Source: Hyphomicrobiaceae bacterium
Lineage (GTDB): Bacteria; Pseudomonadota; Alphaproteobacteria; Rhizobiales; Hyphomicrobiaceae
Reading direction: 5' to 3'
DNA length: 7,290 nucleotides
NCBI GenBank assembly: GCA_017353825.1
Contig: JAFMSC010000206.1
Location: 1-7,290 of the forward strand
The notes under the pieces were generated by a model that was not told the origin of the DNA, ran no database searches, and saw only the letters and a list, made by a program, of their open reading frames with translations. The position numbers and the translations under genes were made by a program. Of this stretch, positions 5,486 to 7,290 are shown in pieces (the first letter of the stretch is position 1; each line of letters begins with the position of its first letter).

Positions 5486-7227
5486 GTTCGGTCCCTCGTT
5501 GCGGCCGCCGCCCGGCGGGTCTCCGGGTCAGCGATGCCATAGTCTTCCCGCGCCGCCCGATCGCTCACGTAGCCGTCGAGGAGATCGGCAGCGATGGCGG
5601 CCGGATCGCGCTCGGCGGGGCGGCCAAAGCCGCCCGAGCCCGGCACCGCCATGTCGATGACAGAGCCCGCGGGCGCGTCGAAGACCCCCTTGCTCGGCAG
5701 GGACCGCGTTACGCCGTCCGGCGTCGTCAGAGTAACGGCGGCGGCAGCGCCGGCCTTAGCGCCCAACAGGCCAAACGGCGGCGAGGTCATGCGCTCCATG
5801 CAAAGGGCGCCGACCGCATCCGCCTTATCGAGCAGCCGCCACACCCGGCGCGCGCCGCAGCCGCCGCGATAGCGGCCAGCACCGCCCGAGTCGGGCGCGA
5901 TCTCGTAGCGCTCCACGCGCAGCGGGAAGGTCAGTTCCAACACCTCCACAGGGGTGTTCATGGTGTTGGAGATGCCGCTGGCGATGGCGTTGATGCCGTC
6001 CTTGGTGGGTCGAGCGCCGAAGCCCCCCTTGATGGTCTCGTAGGACACGTAACGACGCCCGGAGCGGGGATCGACACCGCCGAGCGTGAGTATCGCCGAG
6101 GTGCCCTGGCTGCACGCCATCACCTGGCGCGGCCAGAAGGCCGCAAGAGCGCCCATCAGCATGTCGGCCACGCGATGGGAGATCTCGTGGTTGGCGTAGA
6201 CTACGGGTGCCGGAAACTCCGCGTTGACGACCGACCCTTTGGGGGCCCGCACCTCGATCGCGCGCCAGCACCCGGAGTTGGGTGGAACATGGTTGTTGGG
6301 GTCCACCGCCATCTTGAGGCCGCAGAACACGCCCGAGGCCGTGACCGACAACGGCGCGTTGATGGGCCCCTTCACTTGGCGGTCGCTGCCCGCGAAATCG
6401 ACCAGCACGCGGTCGCCGGTCTTGACCGCGTGCAGACGGATCGCGAACCGAGCGTCGCGCCCCTCGGCATCGTCGGCGATACCGTCGCCGTCGCAGAAAT
6501 CCTCGAAGCGGCCTTCCCCATCGGGCAGGTCGGAAAGCATGGCGCGCATCAGCCGCTCCGAGTAGTCCATCACCTCGGCCATGGTCGCGATAGTCTGGCC
6601 TGGGCCGTAGCGTCTGGCCAGCGCCTCCAGCCGCTGCGTGGCGCGCAGTGTAGCGGCGAGCTGGGCTCCGAGGTCGCCCTTGCGCTCCTCGGGTGTGCGC
6701 ACGTTGGCGAAGATCAGCCGCTCCAGGTCGGTGTTGGGCTCACCACGGCCGACCAGCCGCAGCGGCGGCATGCGCAGCCCTTCGCCGTAGATGTCGGTTA
6801 CGGCGCCGTAGCTGCCGGGCGTGGCCGAGCCCACATCAGGCCAATGCGCGCGCAGGCAGGCGAACCCAAGAAGGCGGCTATCGCAGAACGCCGGACGCAC
6901 CACGTTGACGTCGGGAAGGTGACTGCCGCCGAAGTAGGGGTCGTTATGGATGAACACATCGCCCGGGTGCACGTCGGACCCGAACTCCGCCACCACGGCG
7001 CGCACCGCGTCTGGCATGGAACCCAGGTGAATAGGCAGGTCGGGCCCCTGCGCCACCATTTCGCCACTCGCGTCGAACAGGCCGCACGAGAAGTCGCCGG
7101 CCGACTTCAGGATCGGCGAGTAGGCGGTCTTCGCGAGCACAACCCGCATCTCCTCGGCAATCTTGTAGAGGCTGTTCTTGACGATCTCGAACGTGGCCGG
7201 ATCGGCGCTCGCTCTTGTGCCACTCAT
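5482..7227 (-). CDS. hyuB: Hydantoinase B / oxoprolinase family protein (HyuB)
   Basis: A 581-residue subunit of an ATP-dependent cyclic-amide hydrolase (N-methylhydantoinase, 5-oxoprolinase, caprolactamase) or of a related carboxylase such as acetophenone carboxylase. It normally works with HyuA, which phosphorylates the substrate. Motifs in order: FEIVKNSLYKIAEEM at 13-27, YSPILKSAGDFSCGLFD at 36-52, HNDPYFGGSHLPDV at 94-107 and HWPDVGSATPGSYG at 128-141 (probable metal and active-site region), RTPEERKGDLGAQ at 177-189, VDFAGSDRQVKGPINAP at 276-292, GGFGARPTKDG at 401-411, NTPVEVLELTFPLRVERY at 424-441, DSGGAGRYRGGCGARR at 446-461 and PGSGGFGRPAERD at 529-541. The length is normal and no motif is broken. 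ATG 7227 is supported by GGAGGG 7 bases upstream and overlaps the stop of the preceding frame as ATGA. The aminotransferase follows with another ATGA overlap. Substrate class is known only broadly. Confidence 0.95.
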   Translation of the reverse strand: MSGTRASADPATFEIVKNSLYKIAEEMRVVLAKTAYSPILKSAGDFSCGLFDASGEMVAQGPDLPIHLGSMPDAVRAVVAEFGSDVHPGDVFIHNDPYFGGSHLPDVNVVRPAFCDSRLLGFACLRAHWPDVGSATPGSYGAVTDIYGEGLRMPPLRLVGRGEPNTDLERLIFANVRTPEERKGDLGAQLAATLRATQRLEALARRYGPGQTIATMAEVMDYSERLMRAMLSDLPDGEGRFEDFCDGDGIADDAEGRDARFAIRLHAVKTGDRVLVDFAGSDRQVKGPINAPLSVTASGVFCGLKMAVDPNNHVPPNSGCWRAIEVRAPKGSVVNAEFPAPVVYANHEISHRVADMLMGALAAFWPRQVMACSQGTSAILTLGGVDPRSGRRYVSYETIKGGFGARPTKDGINAIASGISNTMNTPVEVLELTFPLRVERYEIAPDSGGAGRYRGGCGARRVWRLLDKADAVGALCMERMTSPPFGLLGAKAGAAAAVTLTTPDGVTRSLPSKGVFDAPAGSVIDMAVPGSGGFGRPAERDPAAIAADLLDGYVSDRAAREDYGIADPETRRAAAATRDRT

Positions 7228-7290
7228 AGGTTCCCTCCGTGGCCGGCTCCTTCGGGGTCGCGCCTCAGGAGCACAAACCCGTCGCTATTC
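7224..7290 (-). CDS. C-terminal end of the upstream operon gene (partial; possibly hydantoinase A)
   Basis: Reading from the right edge, one frame stays open to a TGA at 7226-7224 that overlaps the hyuB start as ATGA; the other two frames carry stops. The 21 visible residues include DGFVLLRRDPEGAG and end in GGNL. The 4-base overlap repeats the arrangement at the hyuB/aminotransferase junction, which supports a real coding end. HyuA is the usual neighbour of HyuB, but this tail does not clearly match the usual HyuA ending, so the identity is open. Confidence 0.5.
   Translation of the reverse strand, partial: NSDGFVLLRRDPEGAGHGGNL

Noticed and set aside
1..7290. Mobile element, CRISPR array, toxin-antitoxin or defence system
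   Set aside because: I found no terminal inverted repeats, transposase or integrase motifs, regularly spaced repeats or small paired genes of that kind anywhere in the window.

Overview
The window is a GC-rich stretch of bacterial chromosome with dense gene packing and strong G/C at third codon positions. The gene types fit a proteobacterium, most likely an alphaproteobacterium of the Hyphomicrobiales kind. That placement is an inference from style and gene content, not from a marker gene. I see no rRNA, tRNA, CRISPR array, insertion sequence or phage gene.

Layout from left to right: (1) Positions 1-1401, plus strand, hold the tail of a metal-binding periplasmic protein followed 6 bases later by a metal ABC transporter permease of the ABC-3 (ZnuB/TroC/MntB) family. 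The permease has an unusual extra C-terminal region of about 140 residues. The ATPase is not in the window. (2) Positions 1589-2275, minus strand, encode an ArsR-type winged-helix regulator with a cysteine-bearing C-terminal half. (3) Positions 2276-2646 separate this regulator from a divergent transporter. The stretch holds two short perfect inverted repeats that could be operators, and a roughly 50-residue coding remnant that resembles the N-terminus of an amidase-signature enzyme. (4) Positions 2647-3948, plus strand, encode a 12-helix MFS transporter of the monocarboxylate/OFA type. (5) Positions 4070-7290, minus strand, hold an operon read from right to left: the end of an unidentified gene, hydantoinase B (hyuB), and a class III PLP aminotransferase. 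Both gene junctions are 4-base ATGA overlaps, so the three genes are probably translationally coupled.

The most interesting reading is metabolic. An oxoprolinase/hydantoinase-type ATP-dependent ring-opening enzyme next to a class III omega-aminotransferase is the combination known from caprolactam breakdown in Pseudomonas: caprolactamase opens the lactam and a transaminase then deaminates the omega-amino acid. Here the pair converges on an MFS carboxylate-type transporter. That transporter is preceded by a broken amidase and an ArsR regulator. The region may therefore be an accessory locus for using a lactam, hydantoin or other cyclic amide, although the substrate cannot be read from sequence alone. 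The metal transporter on the left looks like an unrelated operon.
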